Source of the DNA: Arthrobacter sp. B1I2
GTDB taxonomy: Bacteria > Actinomycetota > Actinomycetes > Actinomycetales > Micrococcaceae
NCBI RefSeq assembly: GCF_030816485.1
Contig: NZ_JAUSYC010000001.1
Location: 1,426,001-1,490,000, forward strand
Length of the DNA stretch: 64,000 nt
Direction: 5' to 3'
This document shows, one piece after another, positions 57,703 through 64,000 of this stretch; position 1 is the first letter of the stretch, and the number at the start of each line of letters is the position of its first letter. Position numbers and translations under genes: made by a program. Under the pieces are notes generated by a model. It ran no database searches. It saw nothing but the letters and a program-made list of their open reading frames with translations, and was not told the origin of the DNA.

Positions 57703-58266
57703 GTGCTAGACACTTTGGTTCAAGAAGAGATCGACATATTCGACAACGCAACCGGAACAGATCCGGCCGCGTTGTTCGCGGCTGCCTATCGAATTTTTGC
57801 GGGCCCGGTGCAGGGGTACCTCAAGGCGAGGGGACTGGATGATCCCGAAGCTGTCACCCAGGATGTCTTCCTGGCCTTCTATCCCCGAATCGGCAACCTC
57901 ACCGGCGGCCTTCAAGGCGCCAAGTCACTGATCTTTTCTATCGCCCACGCCCGCATGGTGGACCACTACCGCCGGCTGGAGCGCAGGCCACAGCTGACAC
58001 CGTACGACCCCCAGCAGGACGGCCGCACCTCACCGTCCGCCGAGGACGACGCCGTGGAACTGACCGGCGGAGCCTCGGCCATGCTGGAAGGGCTCAGCGG
58101 CGAACACCAGGAAGTCCTGGCCCTGCGCGTCGTGGCGGACCTGTCCATTGACCAAGTGGCCACCATCATGGGCAAGAGCGCCGGAGCAATCAAGCAGCTC
58201 CAGCGCCGGGCCCTGCAGAACCTCAAGGCACAAACGCTCAAGAGAAACCAGGCGAATCATGAGTGA
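57703..58266 (+). CDS. Sigma-70 family RNA polymerase sigma factor
   Basis: A 187-residue ECF-like sigma factor. Region 2 is visible at about residues 25-95 (DPAALFAAAYRIFAGPVQGY, DPEAVTQDVFLAFYPRIGNL, SLIFSIAHARMVDHYRRLER), and region 4 at about 125-180 (EHQEVLALRVVADLSIDQVA, IMGKSAGAIKQLQRRALQNL). GGAGGAG stands six bases before GTG 57703. ATG 57688, five codons upstream, is the alternative. It overlaps the next gene by 8 bases, an arrangement typical of sigma/anti-sigma pairs. The target promoters are not known. Confidence 0.9.
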   Translation: MLDTLVQEEIDIFDNATGTDPAALFAAAYRIFAGPVQGYLKARGLDDPEAVTQDVFLAFYPRIGNLTGGLQGAKSLIFSIAHARMVDHYRRLERRPQLTPYDPQQDGRTSPSAEDDAVELTGGASAMLEGLSGEHQEVLALRVVADLSIDQVATIMGKSAGAIKQLQRRALQNLKAQTLKRNQANHE

Positions 58267-59020
58267 TACCGCAGGACCCCGCAACGACGGGACCGTGAAC
58301 CAGCTCCTGCTGGAAGCAGGAATGGACGACGACGGCCAGCTCCGTCACGCCCTGGCCAACCTGCGTGCCCTGGCGGCGGAGACTCCGGAGCCCTCCGCCG
58401 AAGTCGCAGCGCTGATGGCAGGCAGATCCACTGCCCGCCCCGCCGTCACTGCGGTGCGTCCCGCCGCCGAACCCACGGCAACGTCGGTGCTTCCCGCAGG
58501 CCAGTCGGCAGATGAACTTGCTGCCCGCCGCAAGACGAAGCGCCGCATCACGCTCACCACCTTCTCGGTGGCCGCGTCGCTCGCGGCCGGTGGTGCTGTG
58601 GCCGCCGCCTCCGACCAGGGGTTCCGCGAATCCTTCACCCAGCTGAACCACGCCGTCACCTCGTTCGTGGCAGGGTCCACCGTGGGGCCCACCGGCCACG
58701 ACGCGAAGCAGGTGCCTGCGCCCCTCCCCGCGGCGCCCCGGCCGCCGGCAACCAGCGGTCCGGACGCCATCCCGGCGGCACCCGCGCAGGCTTCGGCACC
58801 CGCTGGCGCGACGCCGTCGAGCATCCCGGCGCGGCCCGGGAACACTCCCAGCCATGGCGCGGCCGCCCAAAAGCCGGGAGAGATCCCCGCGGAACCGGCC
58901 CTGCCCGCCACCGTTCCGGAGGATGTCAGGAAGGGCCTGGAACAAGGTCCGAAGCTGCCCGTTCCTGTGCCCACCGAAATCCCGCTTCCGCGTAAGGCCC
59001 CGGACGTTCCGCTGAGGTAG
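58259..59020 (+). CDS. Single-span membrane protein, probable anti-sigma or sigma-associated protein
   Basis: A 253-residue protein with a cytosolic N-terminal part (about 1-95), one membrane span near residues 97-118 (TLTTFSVAASLAAGGAVAAA), and a Pro/Ala-rich outer part. The cytosolic part contains NLRALAAETPEPSAEVAALM. Other proteins with a similar start follow sigma genes in actinobacteria, and the 8-base overlap with the sigma gene supports a regulatory partnership. There is no zinc-binding HxxxCxxC motif, so it is not a ZAS-type anti-sigma. The function is inferred from context only. Confidence 0.75.
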   Translation: MSDTAGPRNDGTVNQLLLEAGMDDDGQLRHALANLRALAAETPEPSAEVAALMAGRSTARPAVTAVRPAAEPTATSVLPAGQSADELAARRKTKRRITLTTFSVAASLAAGGAVAAASDQGFRESFTQLNHAVTSFVAGSTVGPTGHDAKQVPAPLPAAPRPPATSGPDAIPAAPAQASAPAGATPSSIPARPGNTPSHGAAAQKPGEIPAEPALPATVPEDVRKGLEQGPKLPVPVPTEIPLPRKAPDVPLR

Positions 59021-59035
59021 GGGCGGACCGCCTTC

Positions 59036-59605
59036 CTAGTAGCCCTGGCCGGCTGCCTTGATCATCGCGCCCGACGGGTCCGACAGGTACCAGACGCCGC
59101 CGACGCCCTGGCCCAGGACGTCGCCCGGCTTGGTGTCCTTCACAAAGTAATAGAGGGGCATGCCGTTCAGCGTCACCTGCTTTTTCCCGTCAGGGTTGGT
59201 GATGGTGCCCAGTTTCCCGCCCACACCCTCTGCCGTGGGCGAACCCGAGGTGGTGGTCAGCGGCGGCCACTGGACCAGGCAGGAGCCGGTGCAGGCGCTG
59301 GTGCCGGAGTCCTTGGTGTCCTTGGTGAAGAAGTAGAGGCTCATTCCCTTCGCGTCCACCACAATGTTCCCTGCCGATGAGGACGCGGTTTTGAGGTCGA
59401 CGGCGGCGCCCGCCTGCGACGATGACGCCGAGGTGGGGGAGGCACTGGACGAAGATGCGCCCGAAGAAGTGGCGCTGGATGCGCTGCTGCCGGCTCCCGC
59501 GGCCGGACTGGAGGCCGCCGGCGCTGTGCCGGTGCTGTTGCCGCAGCCGGTGAGGGCTGCCGCCAGGGCCAGGATGGCAAGGCCTGGCCCGAGATGGTGC
59601 TTCAT
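59036..59605 (-). CDS. Lipoprotein with two PF03640-type secreted repeats
   Basis: A 189-residue exported lipoprotein. The signal peptide ends in the lipobox ALTGCGNS, with Cys21 lipidated. A Ser/Ala/Thr-rich linker follows to about residue 65. Two copies of the secreted repeat follow: GMSLYFFTKDTKDSGTSACT with GSCLVQWPPL, and NGMPLYYFVKDTKPGDVLGQ with GVWYLSDPSG. The family is often found beside sigma/anti-sigma genes and may handle haem or redox chemistry, but its role is not established. A TGAACC-N16-CGTCGT promoter upstream makes it a likely target of the ECF sigma factor at 59824. Confidence 0.9.
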   Translation of the reverse strand: MKHHLGPGLAILALAAALTGCGNSTGTAPAASSPAAGAGSSASSATSSGASSSSASPTSASSSQAGAAVDLKTASSSAGNIVVDAKGMSLYFFTKDTKDSGTSACTGSCLVQWPPLTTTSGSPTAEGVGGKLGTITNPDGKKQVTLNGMPLYYFVKDTKPGDVLGQGVGGVWYLSDPSGAMIKAAGQGY

Positions 59606-59684
59606 GGTGTGCTCCTTGGTGTATTTTCTCGGCTGGTGCTTTGTTGGCTGGCACCCGCAGTCGAATCACCGGGTGCTAACCCCT

Positions 59685-59712
59685 ACGACGCTTCCGGGTA
59701 AAGAATGGTTCA
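59685..59712 (-). promoter_or_regulatory. ECF-type promoter of the lipoprotein gene
   Basis: On the minus strand, TGAACC (59712-59707), 16 bases, then CGTCGT (59690-59685). The form matches the SigL consensus of mycobacteria as I remember it (TGAACC, N16-18, CGT). The leader to ATG 59605 would be about 75 bases. Confidence 0.75.
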
Positions 59713-59735
59713 CAGGTGTGCTGTGGAGCCGCGAT

Positions 59736-59763
59736 TGAACCGTTTCCTGCTTCCCGACGTGAT
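59736..59763 (+). promoter_or_regulatory. ECF-type promoter of the sigma gene
   Basis: TGAACC (59736-59741), 16 bases, then CGTGAT (59758-59763). The -35 and spacer length are the same as in the divergent lipoprotein promoter, which implies autoregulation by the sigma factor encoded at 59824. Confidence 0.75.
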
Positions 59764-59823
59764 AACAGCCGGGAGCCCAGGGATGCCGTGCGTTCCGCTC
59801 AGGGCAGTGACGGGAGGAGTGGG

Positions 59824-60324
59824 ATGCCGCTCGATGATGACGTGGTGGAGGCCATCTACCGTGAACACGGCAGCGCCCTGCGCCGTTTCGTGCTCAGCGC
59901 CACCCGGGATCCGCAACTCGCTGAGGACGTGGTCCAGGAAACCGTGCTCCGCGTCTGGCAGCACGCCCCGGACGTCAACGGCAGTTTCCGCAGTTATCTG
60001 TATCGCACGGCCAGGAACATCATGATCGACAATTACCGCCGGAGCCAGCGCCGCCCGCAGGAGGCGCTGGGGAGCGGCCTCACCGACCCCGCCGAGGTGA
60101 TGGGACGCGTTGACGAGATGCTCAACCGGGTCCTGATGGAGGAAGCGCTGCTGCGGCTGAGCAAGGAACACCGGGACGTCCTGGTGGCCCTGCATTACCG
60201 CCGGTTCACGGTCAACGAGGCAGCCGTCCAGCTCAACGTCCCCAGCGGAACGGTCAAATCCCGCGCCTTTTACGCCCTCCGGGCACTGCGCACCATCCTG
60301 GACGAAATGGGGGTGGAACGGTGA
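59824..60324 (+). CDS. ECF sigma factor, SigL/SigK-like
   Basis: A 166-residue sigma factor. Region 2 has VVEAIYREHGSALRRFVLSA, PQLAEDVVQETVLRVWQHAP and SYLYRTARNIMIDNYRRSQR. Region 4 has LSKEHRDVLVALHYRRFTVN, AAVQLNVPSGTVKSRAFYAL. I chose ATG 59824, with GGGAGGAG-type bases just upstream. The open frame to 59716 would run through the promoter. It overlaps the anti-sigma gene by four bases (GTGA). The matched promoters at 59736 and 59685 suggest a small autoregulated regulon that includes the divergent lipoprotein. Confidence 0.93.
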   Translation: MPLDDDVVEAIYREHGSALRRFVLSATRDPQLAEDVVQETVLRVWQHAPDVNGSFRSYLYRTARNIMIDNYRRSQRRPQEALGSGLTDPAEVMGRVDEMLNRVLMEEALLRLSKEHRDVLVALHYRRFTVNEAAVQLNVPSGTVKSRAFYALRALRTILDEMGVER

Positions 60325-60977
60325 ACACCAACCCGCACCACCTGCTGGGCGCCTACGTGCTGGGCGGCCTCGAACCTGCCGACCTAGCCCTCTTCGAGGC
60401 GCACCTCCAGGACTGCGGCACCTGCCGGAAGGAACTGGCGGTGCTGGAGAAGGTACCCATGCTCCTCGACTCCCTTCCCGTCCCTGCCGCCGTGGCGCTC
60501 GCTGGCATTCCCGGCGGCAGCGAAGCGCCCGCAGCGGGCGTCCCGGCCCGCCTTTTCAACGAACTGGCACACCGCCGTCGGACAGTACGACGGCGGTGGG
60601 CAGCGCTGGCGGGCGCCGTTGCCGCTGCCTGCCTGGCCGTGGGACTGGCGGTGGGGCCCCTGCTCGTCAGGCCGGCGCAGCCGGACGCCGCCTACTCCGT
60701 GGCGTCCGGGGGAGGGCTGCAGGTCAACATCGACATGGCACGTAAGACGTGGGGAACCGAGCTGGCGGTGAGCGGCAGCAGCCTCCCGGCGGAGGGCACG
60801 CTCTCGCTGTGGGTGCGTGACCGTGCCGGCGGGGAGGACCGGGCCTGCGCCTGGACGGCCACCCCCAGCGGAAAGGTCAAGGTCACCGGGGCAACGCCCA
60901 TCCAGCTGGGCAGCATCTCCAGCGTGGAGCTGCGCGACGGCGCCCAGCGGGCCGTGGCGGTCATCACGGTCCCCTAG
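60321..60977 (+). CDS. Zinc-containing membrane anti-sigma factor (RslA/RskA type)
   Basis: A 218-residue protein. The cytosolic ZAS domain has HHLLGAYVLGGLEPADLALF and the metal motif HLQDCGTCRKEL (H-x3-C-x2-C) near residues 30-40. One membrane span lies near residues 93-115 (WAALAGAVAAACLAVGLAVG). The outer domain (about 125-218) is the RskA type with TELAVSGSSLPAEGTLSLWV-like sequence. It overlaps the sigma gene by four bases. Release of sigma by redox or proteolysis is expected for the family. Its stop overlaps the convergent SRPBCC gene by four bases. Confidence 0.92.
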   Translation: MNTNPHHLLGAYVLGGLEPADLALFEAHLQDCGTCRKELAVLEKVPMLLDSLPVPAAVALAGIPGGSEAPAAGVPARLFNELAHRRRTVRRRWAALAGAVAAACLAVGLAVGPLLVRPAQPDAAYSVASGGGLQVNIDMARKTWGTELAVSGSSLPAEGTLSLWVRDRAGGEDRACAWTATPSGKVKVTGATPIQLGSISSVELRDGAQRAVAVITVP

Positions 60978-61453
60978 GGTTTAAGTGCCCTGAACTCCGC
61001 CACCAGCGCCTCGTCCTCGCAGGCGCGGGCGAAGGCCTGGATCCGCCGCTCGATCTCGTAGCCAAGCAGCCAACTGCCGATCCGCTCCATTACGGGCCGG
61101 AGCAAAGCCGGACGGCATGAAAAGGTGTACTTCCAGACTGCCCGGGTGCCGCCGTCGTCCGCGGTGAAACGCCAGCCACCGCCGAAGTTCGTGAAGAACC
61201 ACGGCCCGGACACCATGGTCATGCCCACGTTCCGGGGCGGCGAGTAGGAGACGTACTGGCTCACCATGGCCAGGCCAAGCCGCGACCGGGTGCGGGTGCG
61301 GACCCCTTTTCCCGGCGCGTCCGCTCCGTCAAGGAAGCCTTGGGCAGAAATGAAGGGGTCCCACTTAAGCCGGAAGTTGCCTGTGGTCTGGGAGAAGGCG
61401 AAGGCAGTCTCCGGATCGATGCGGATGAAGCGTTCGGCACGTACCTGGGGCAT
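60974..61453 (-). CDS. SRPBCC (START-like) family protein
   Basis: A 159-residue single-domain protein of the polyketide cyclase/dehydrase (SRPBCC) fold. The opening VRAERFIRIDPETAFAFSQT, the middle LRTRTRSRLG-like GVRTRTRSRLGLAMVSQYVS and the long C-terminal helix (YEIERRIQAFARACEDEALV) fit the hydrophobic-cavity proteins of this family. Ligand and role are unknown. It is read toward the anti-sigma gene and is 27 bases beyond the DUF1206 gene end, so they may form a transcript together. Confidence 0.85.
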   Translation of the reverse strand: MPQVRAERFIRIDPETAFAFSQTTGNFRLKWDPFISAQGFLDGADAPGKGVRTRTRSRLGLAMVSQYVSYSPPRNVGMTMVSGPWFFTNFGGGWRFTADDGGTRAVWKYTFSCRPALLRPVMERIGSWLLGYEIERRIQAFARACEDEALVAEFRALKP

Positions 61454-61480
61454 GGCTCAACCTAACCACGTTGCCGCCGG

Positions 61481-62317
61481 CTACTTGGTCATCTTGGCCA
61501 GCCGGGCGCGCATGATCATGTACGCGCCGTAGCAGATCAGCCCGGCTCCCACCGCAGCCAGGAGATACGGGCCCAGGGGCTGGTCGCGGAGGGCGCGCAG
61601 GCCGCCGTCCAGTCCGGTGGAATCCTCTGGATGCTCCTTGAGCGTGGCGACGACGATGAGCAGGCCGGCCAGCAGCAGTACCGTCCCCTTGGCCAGGTAG
61701 CCGGCCACCCCCAGGGCTGTCACAGCAGTCCTGGCCGGTCCGGGGGCCGGCATCCGTAACTGTTTCTCGAAGGTCTTCTTCGGCCCTCGGATGCCGTACA
61801 CCACCCCCGTGACCGCCACTGCCAGGCCGGTCAGGACGAGCAGCGCCACCCCGCCCGGTGCCTCCATCATGGAAATGGTGAAGTCGCTGGTGGCCTTGCG
61901 GTTGTCATCGCCATTGCCGGTGCCCATTGCAAAGTGCCACAAGGTGAGGGCAAGGACGGCGTACACGATCGCCTGCAAGGTCGCCTTGGCCTTGTTCTTG
62001 ATCTTTCTCTTGGTCGCCTGGTGGTTGAAGTCGAAGAGGGCGTCGCCGGCCTGCCAGAGCGACAACGCTGTGCAGGCGGCGAAGCTGCCCCACAGCAGGA
62101 ACGGGCCAACAGGCATGGTGGCCAGTTCGGCCACCGCGCCGCTGAAGTCGGCATGGCCGGTGCCGCCCATGGCCAGCCGCACGGCGATGGCACCCACCAG
62201 CAGGTGCAGGATGCCGCTGACTGCAAAGCCGGACCGGGCCAGAATCTCGAGTGCCTGCGAATTCGTGGCGTCCTCGGCCTTGTCAACGACCTGCTTCAAT
62301 TCATTTTTGATTGTCAT
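61481..62317 (-). CDS. DUF1206 membrane protein
   Basis: A 278-residue protein with six hydrophobic segments arranged as three similar pairs, the DUF1206 pattern. Each pair begins with a GxxxxG-type helix: ILARSGFAVSGILHLLVGAI, KATLQAIVYAVLALTLWHFA, ALGVAGYLAKGTVLLLAGLL. Functions are not known. ATG 62317 has AAAGGA directly in front, close for a ribosome site. The open frame to 62719 is antisense shadow. It may be co-transcribed with the SRPBCC gene. Confidence 0.88.
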   Translation of the reverse strand: MTIKNELKQVVDKAEDATNSQALEILARSGFAVSGILHLLVGAIAVRLAMGGTGHADFSGAVAELATMPVGPFLLWGSFAACTALSLWQAGDALFDFNHQATKRKIKNKAKATLQAIVYAVLALTLWHFAMGTGNGDDNRKATSDFTISMMEAPGGVALLVLTGLAVAVTGVVYGIRGPKKTFEKQLRMPAPGPARTAVTALGVAGYLAKGTVLLLAGLLIVVATLKEHPEDSTGLDGGLRALRDQPLGPYLLAAVGAGLICYGAYMIMRARLAKMTK

Positions 62318-62434
62318 TCCTTTGGACAGGCGCGGTGGTGCGCTGGTGTGCGTGCCCTTCTTACCAGGGCAATCGTCCCATGGTTCGCGTAATCCCGAAC
62401 AGCCGCGCCGCGCTGCTTCTCCCTGGGCCGGCGC

Positions 62435-62476
62435 CGATGGGGATCCCTCCCCGGCGATGGGGAGGGATCCCCATCG
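62435..62476. repeat. 42-base hairpin in a divergent intergenic region
   Basis: CGATGGGGATCCCTCCCC, loop GGCGAT, then the exact reverse complement: an 18-base perfect stem. It lies between the divergent DUF1206 and WXG100-like genes, where a terminator is not expected. It may be an operator, a leader structure or a mobile palindromic repeat. Confidence 0.6.
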
Positions 62477-62548
62477 CCGGGCTCCGTTACCTGTGCAACC
62501 ATAAGGACCAGCGATCGACACGTACCGCACTCTTTTCCGGGGGAAACC

Positions 62549-63538
62549 ATGACTTTTTACGGCGCAGACATCAGCCAGTTGCGGGCGCTGGCCAAGGCGG
62601 CGGACCAGGCCGCGTCGCTGCTTAGCAGCCGCGCAGGGTCCCTGCACAGCCAGATCCAGTCCGCGCCGTGGAAGGGCCGGGACGGGGAACGCTTCCGCCA
62701 GGAGTGGAGCGCCAGCCACCGGCCCAGCCTGGACAAAGTGGCGGCCAGTCTGCGGGAGAACTCAAAAATCCTGATGAAGCATGCCGACGAGCAGGAAAAG
62801 GCGTCCACTGCGGGCGGTTCCGGCAGCACCGCGTGGGACCGGATTACGTCGCTGGCCGCGCAGGCCAGGGAGTGGTTCAAGGAAAAGGCTGAAGCAGCCA
62901 GGGCAGCGGCCGAACACCGCCGGGAGCTGGAGTCCGGCCTGGACCGGATGCTCAATGCCAGCCCGGAAGAGCAGGCAAAGTGGTGGGCCGGCCTGTCCGA
63001 TGCCGACCGGAAATACCTGATCGAGGGCGAAGGCAGCGATGGCCCTTTCGCCGAGGACCTGATGCGCATGGATGGCGGCGTCCCCGCGGCCGCTCAGCAG
63101 TTGGCCAAGCAGCACCTGCAGGAACTGGCCAAGGCGGACATCCCGGTCTATTCGGAGACGGGCAAGGCCTCCATCGAAGCCAGGGTCGCGTGGGTCCACG
63201 GCGGCGCCGAAGTGGGGACCGAAGTGGTGGAGAACGCCGATGGCACCGCCACCATGAGGGTCTACGGAAACATGGGCCTGGGCGTCAATGACGCCACCGG
63301 AACGGCGGGTGCCACGCTGACCGGGGAGGTCTCCCGCGAGTTCACGTTCGCCAGTGTGGAGGAAGCCATGGCCGCCCGCGAACAGATGTACCGGGACCTT
63401 CCGCCGGACAGCATCGGTGAAATTAAGGATGTGGCCGGGAACCCGCCCGGATACATCCTGGACACCATCAACGATGCGGCAAAGGACAAACGGCTCCACC
63501 GGGCAGACGGACAAGGCCAAGGGAACGTTCTCGCTTGA
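62549..63538 (+). CDS. WXG100-like N-terminal domain, long protein (as read, ends at a probable frameshift)
   Basis: A protein with an N-terminal helical hairpin of the WXG100/ESX-substrate type, about residues 1-85: ADISQLRALAKAADQAASLL, then the turn APWKGRDGERFRQEW in place of WxG, and LDKVAASLRENSKILMKHAD. A charged helical stretch follows, then beta-rich sequence. Proteins of this design are secreted by type VII systems or act as large polymorphic effectors. No esx machinery is in the window. The frame ends at 63538, but good coding sequence continues in another frame after AAA at 63488-63490. The natural protein is probably longer than 480 residues. Confidence 0.75.
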   Translation: MTFYGADISQLRALAKAADQAASLLSSRAGSLHSQIQSAPWKGRDGERFRQEWSASHRPSLDKVAASLRENSKILMKHADEQEKASTAGGSGSTAWDRITSLAAQAREWFKEKAEAARAAAEHRRELESGLDRMLNASPEEQAKWWAGLSDADRKYLIEGEGSDGPFAEDLMRMDGGVPAAAQQLAKQHLQELAKADIPVYSETGKASIEARVAWVHGGAEVGTEVVENADGTATMRVYGNMGLGVNDATGTAGATLTGEVSREFTFASVEEAMAAREQMYRDLPPDSIGEIKDVAGNPPGYILDTINDAAKDKRLHRADGQGQGNVLA

Positions 63539-64000
63539 TGCCTCCGGAGAAGCAGGCACCGCGTCCGGCGGCGCGAAGCTGGACCTTGCGTACGAGCGGA
63601 ACCTCACGGACGGTACCTCCACGGCCAGCGGCGAGGTCTCAGCCCAGGGTGAGCTCAAGCTGGACGGCCGGGTGTTCGAAGCGTCAGGCAAGGGCGGGCT
63701 GCAGGTCAAAATGGACAAGAGCAACAACATCGATTCCGTCTCCGTGTCCATGGACGGCACCGTCGCCCAGGGCGTCACCTCCGGTGTGAAGTCCGAGGCC
63801 GCCAAGTTCGATTCCACCGTGACGGCCGGAACCCAGGGCACGGTCAAGATCGACGTGGACTACACACCCGAGAACCGGCCCGTCATCGACAGCTACCTGC
63901 GCAACGTTGCCCTGGGAAATGATGCCGGTGCCGCCCGCGATGCGGCCCGCCTGTACGAGGCCGGCTCCGCTACCGTCCAGGTGAACTCCGTCGTCACTGC
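63489..64000 (+). pseudogene. Continuation of the WXG100-like protein in a shifted frame (3' end outside window)
   Basis: Reading from 63489, the sequence is open to the window end and has the composition of the upstream protein: TDKAKGTFSLDASGEAG, LDLAYERNLTDGTSTASGEV, SVSMDGTVAQGVTSGVKSEA, KIDVDYTPENRPVIDSYLRN. Removal of one A from AAA (63488-63490) joins it as AAKDNGSTGQTDK. It is Gly/Ser/Thr-rich and probably extended beta structure. The stop lies beyond 64000. Confidence 0.7.

Overview
This window is chromosomal DNA from a high-GC Gram-positive actinobacterium, most likely Arthrobacter or Pseudarthrobacter. The evidence is GC-rich third codon positions, a dnaJ-hspR heat-shock operon end, SigL-type ECF promoters, several leaderless-looking genes, and a copper amine oxidase whose active-site numbering matches the Arthrobacter globiformis enzyme as I remember it. 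I see no rRNA, tRNA, IS element, prophage or CRISPR array. Most of the window is a catabolic island: enzyme operons, each with its own transporter and one-component regulator.

Layout. 1-1566: end of dnaJ, hspR and a small membrane protein. 1627-9036: a leftward operon of a histidinol-dehydrogenase paralogue, SDR, 3-hydroxyacyl-CoA-dehydrogenase-type enzyme and aldehyde dehydrogenase, divergent from an MHS transporter and a LacI regulator; the substrate is unknown. 9098-12569: XRE-cupin regulator, M20 deacylase and a second MHS transporter. 12609-20571: a leftward homoprotocatechuate meta-cleavage operon (FAH-RraA fusion, GntR, hpaE, hpaD, hpaH, hpaI, SSADH), divergent from a flavin aromatic hydroxylase (20807-22729). 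22702-26733: prephenate dehydratase, amylosucrase and a tartrate-dehydrogenase-type enzyme. 26768-38164: GntR, then glyA-soxBDAG-sdaA-purU and a permease, which together take sarcosine to pyruvate, ammonia and formate. 38157-42883: AmiS/UreI-like protein, glutamate dehydrogenase, AraC regulator, DUF1003, CsbD and TetR. 43000-45391: amine oxidase and a coupled membrane protein. 45408-50052: a LacI-controlled Gfo/Idh, ThuA, cupin and epimerase group. 50508-53000: ammonium transporter and a GH43-like protein. 53071-56626: a frameshifted SNF2 helicase. 56815-60977: two sigma/anti-sigma sets flanking a lipoprotein. 60974-64000: SRPBCC protein, DUF1206 protein and a WXG100-like long protein cut by the window end.

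How the genes fit together. The amine oxidase can feed arylacetaldehydes, and then arylacetates, toward the hydroxylase and the homoprotocatechuate operon, which ends in succinate. The sarcosine module turns an N-methyl amino acid into serine, pyruvate, ammonia and one-carbon units. Glutamate dehydrogenase and Amt handle the nitrogen. The clearest new regulatory signal is a pair of divergent promoters with the same TGAACC-N16-CGT layout, one before the ECF sigma gene and one before the lipoprotein. Three apparent one-base insertions (about 9989, 53489 and 63488) break otherwise good reading frames and may be assembly errors.
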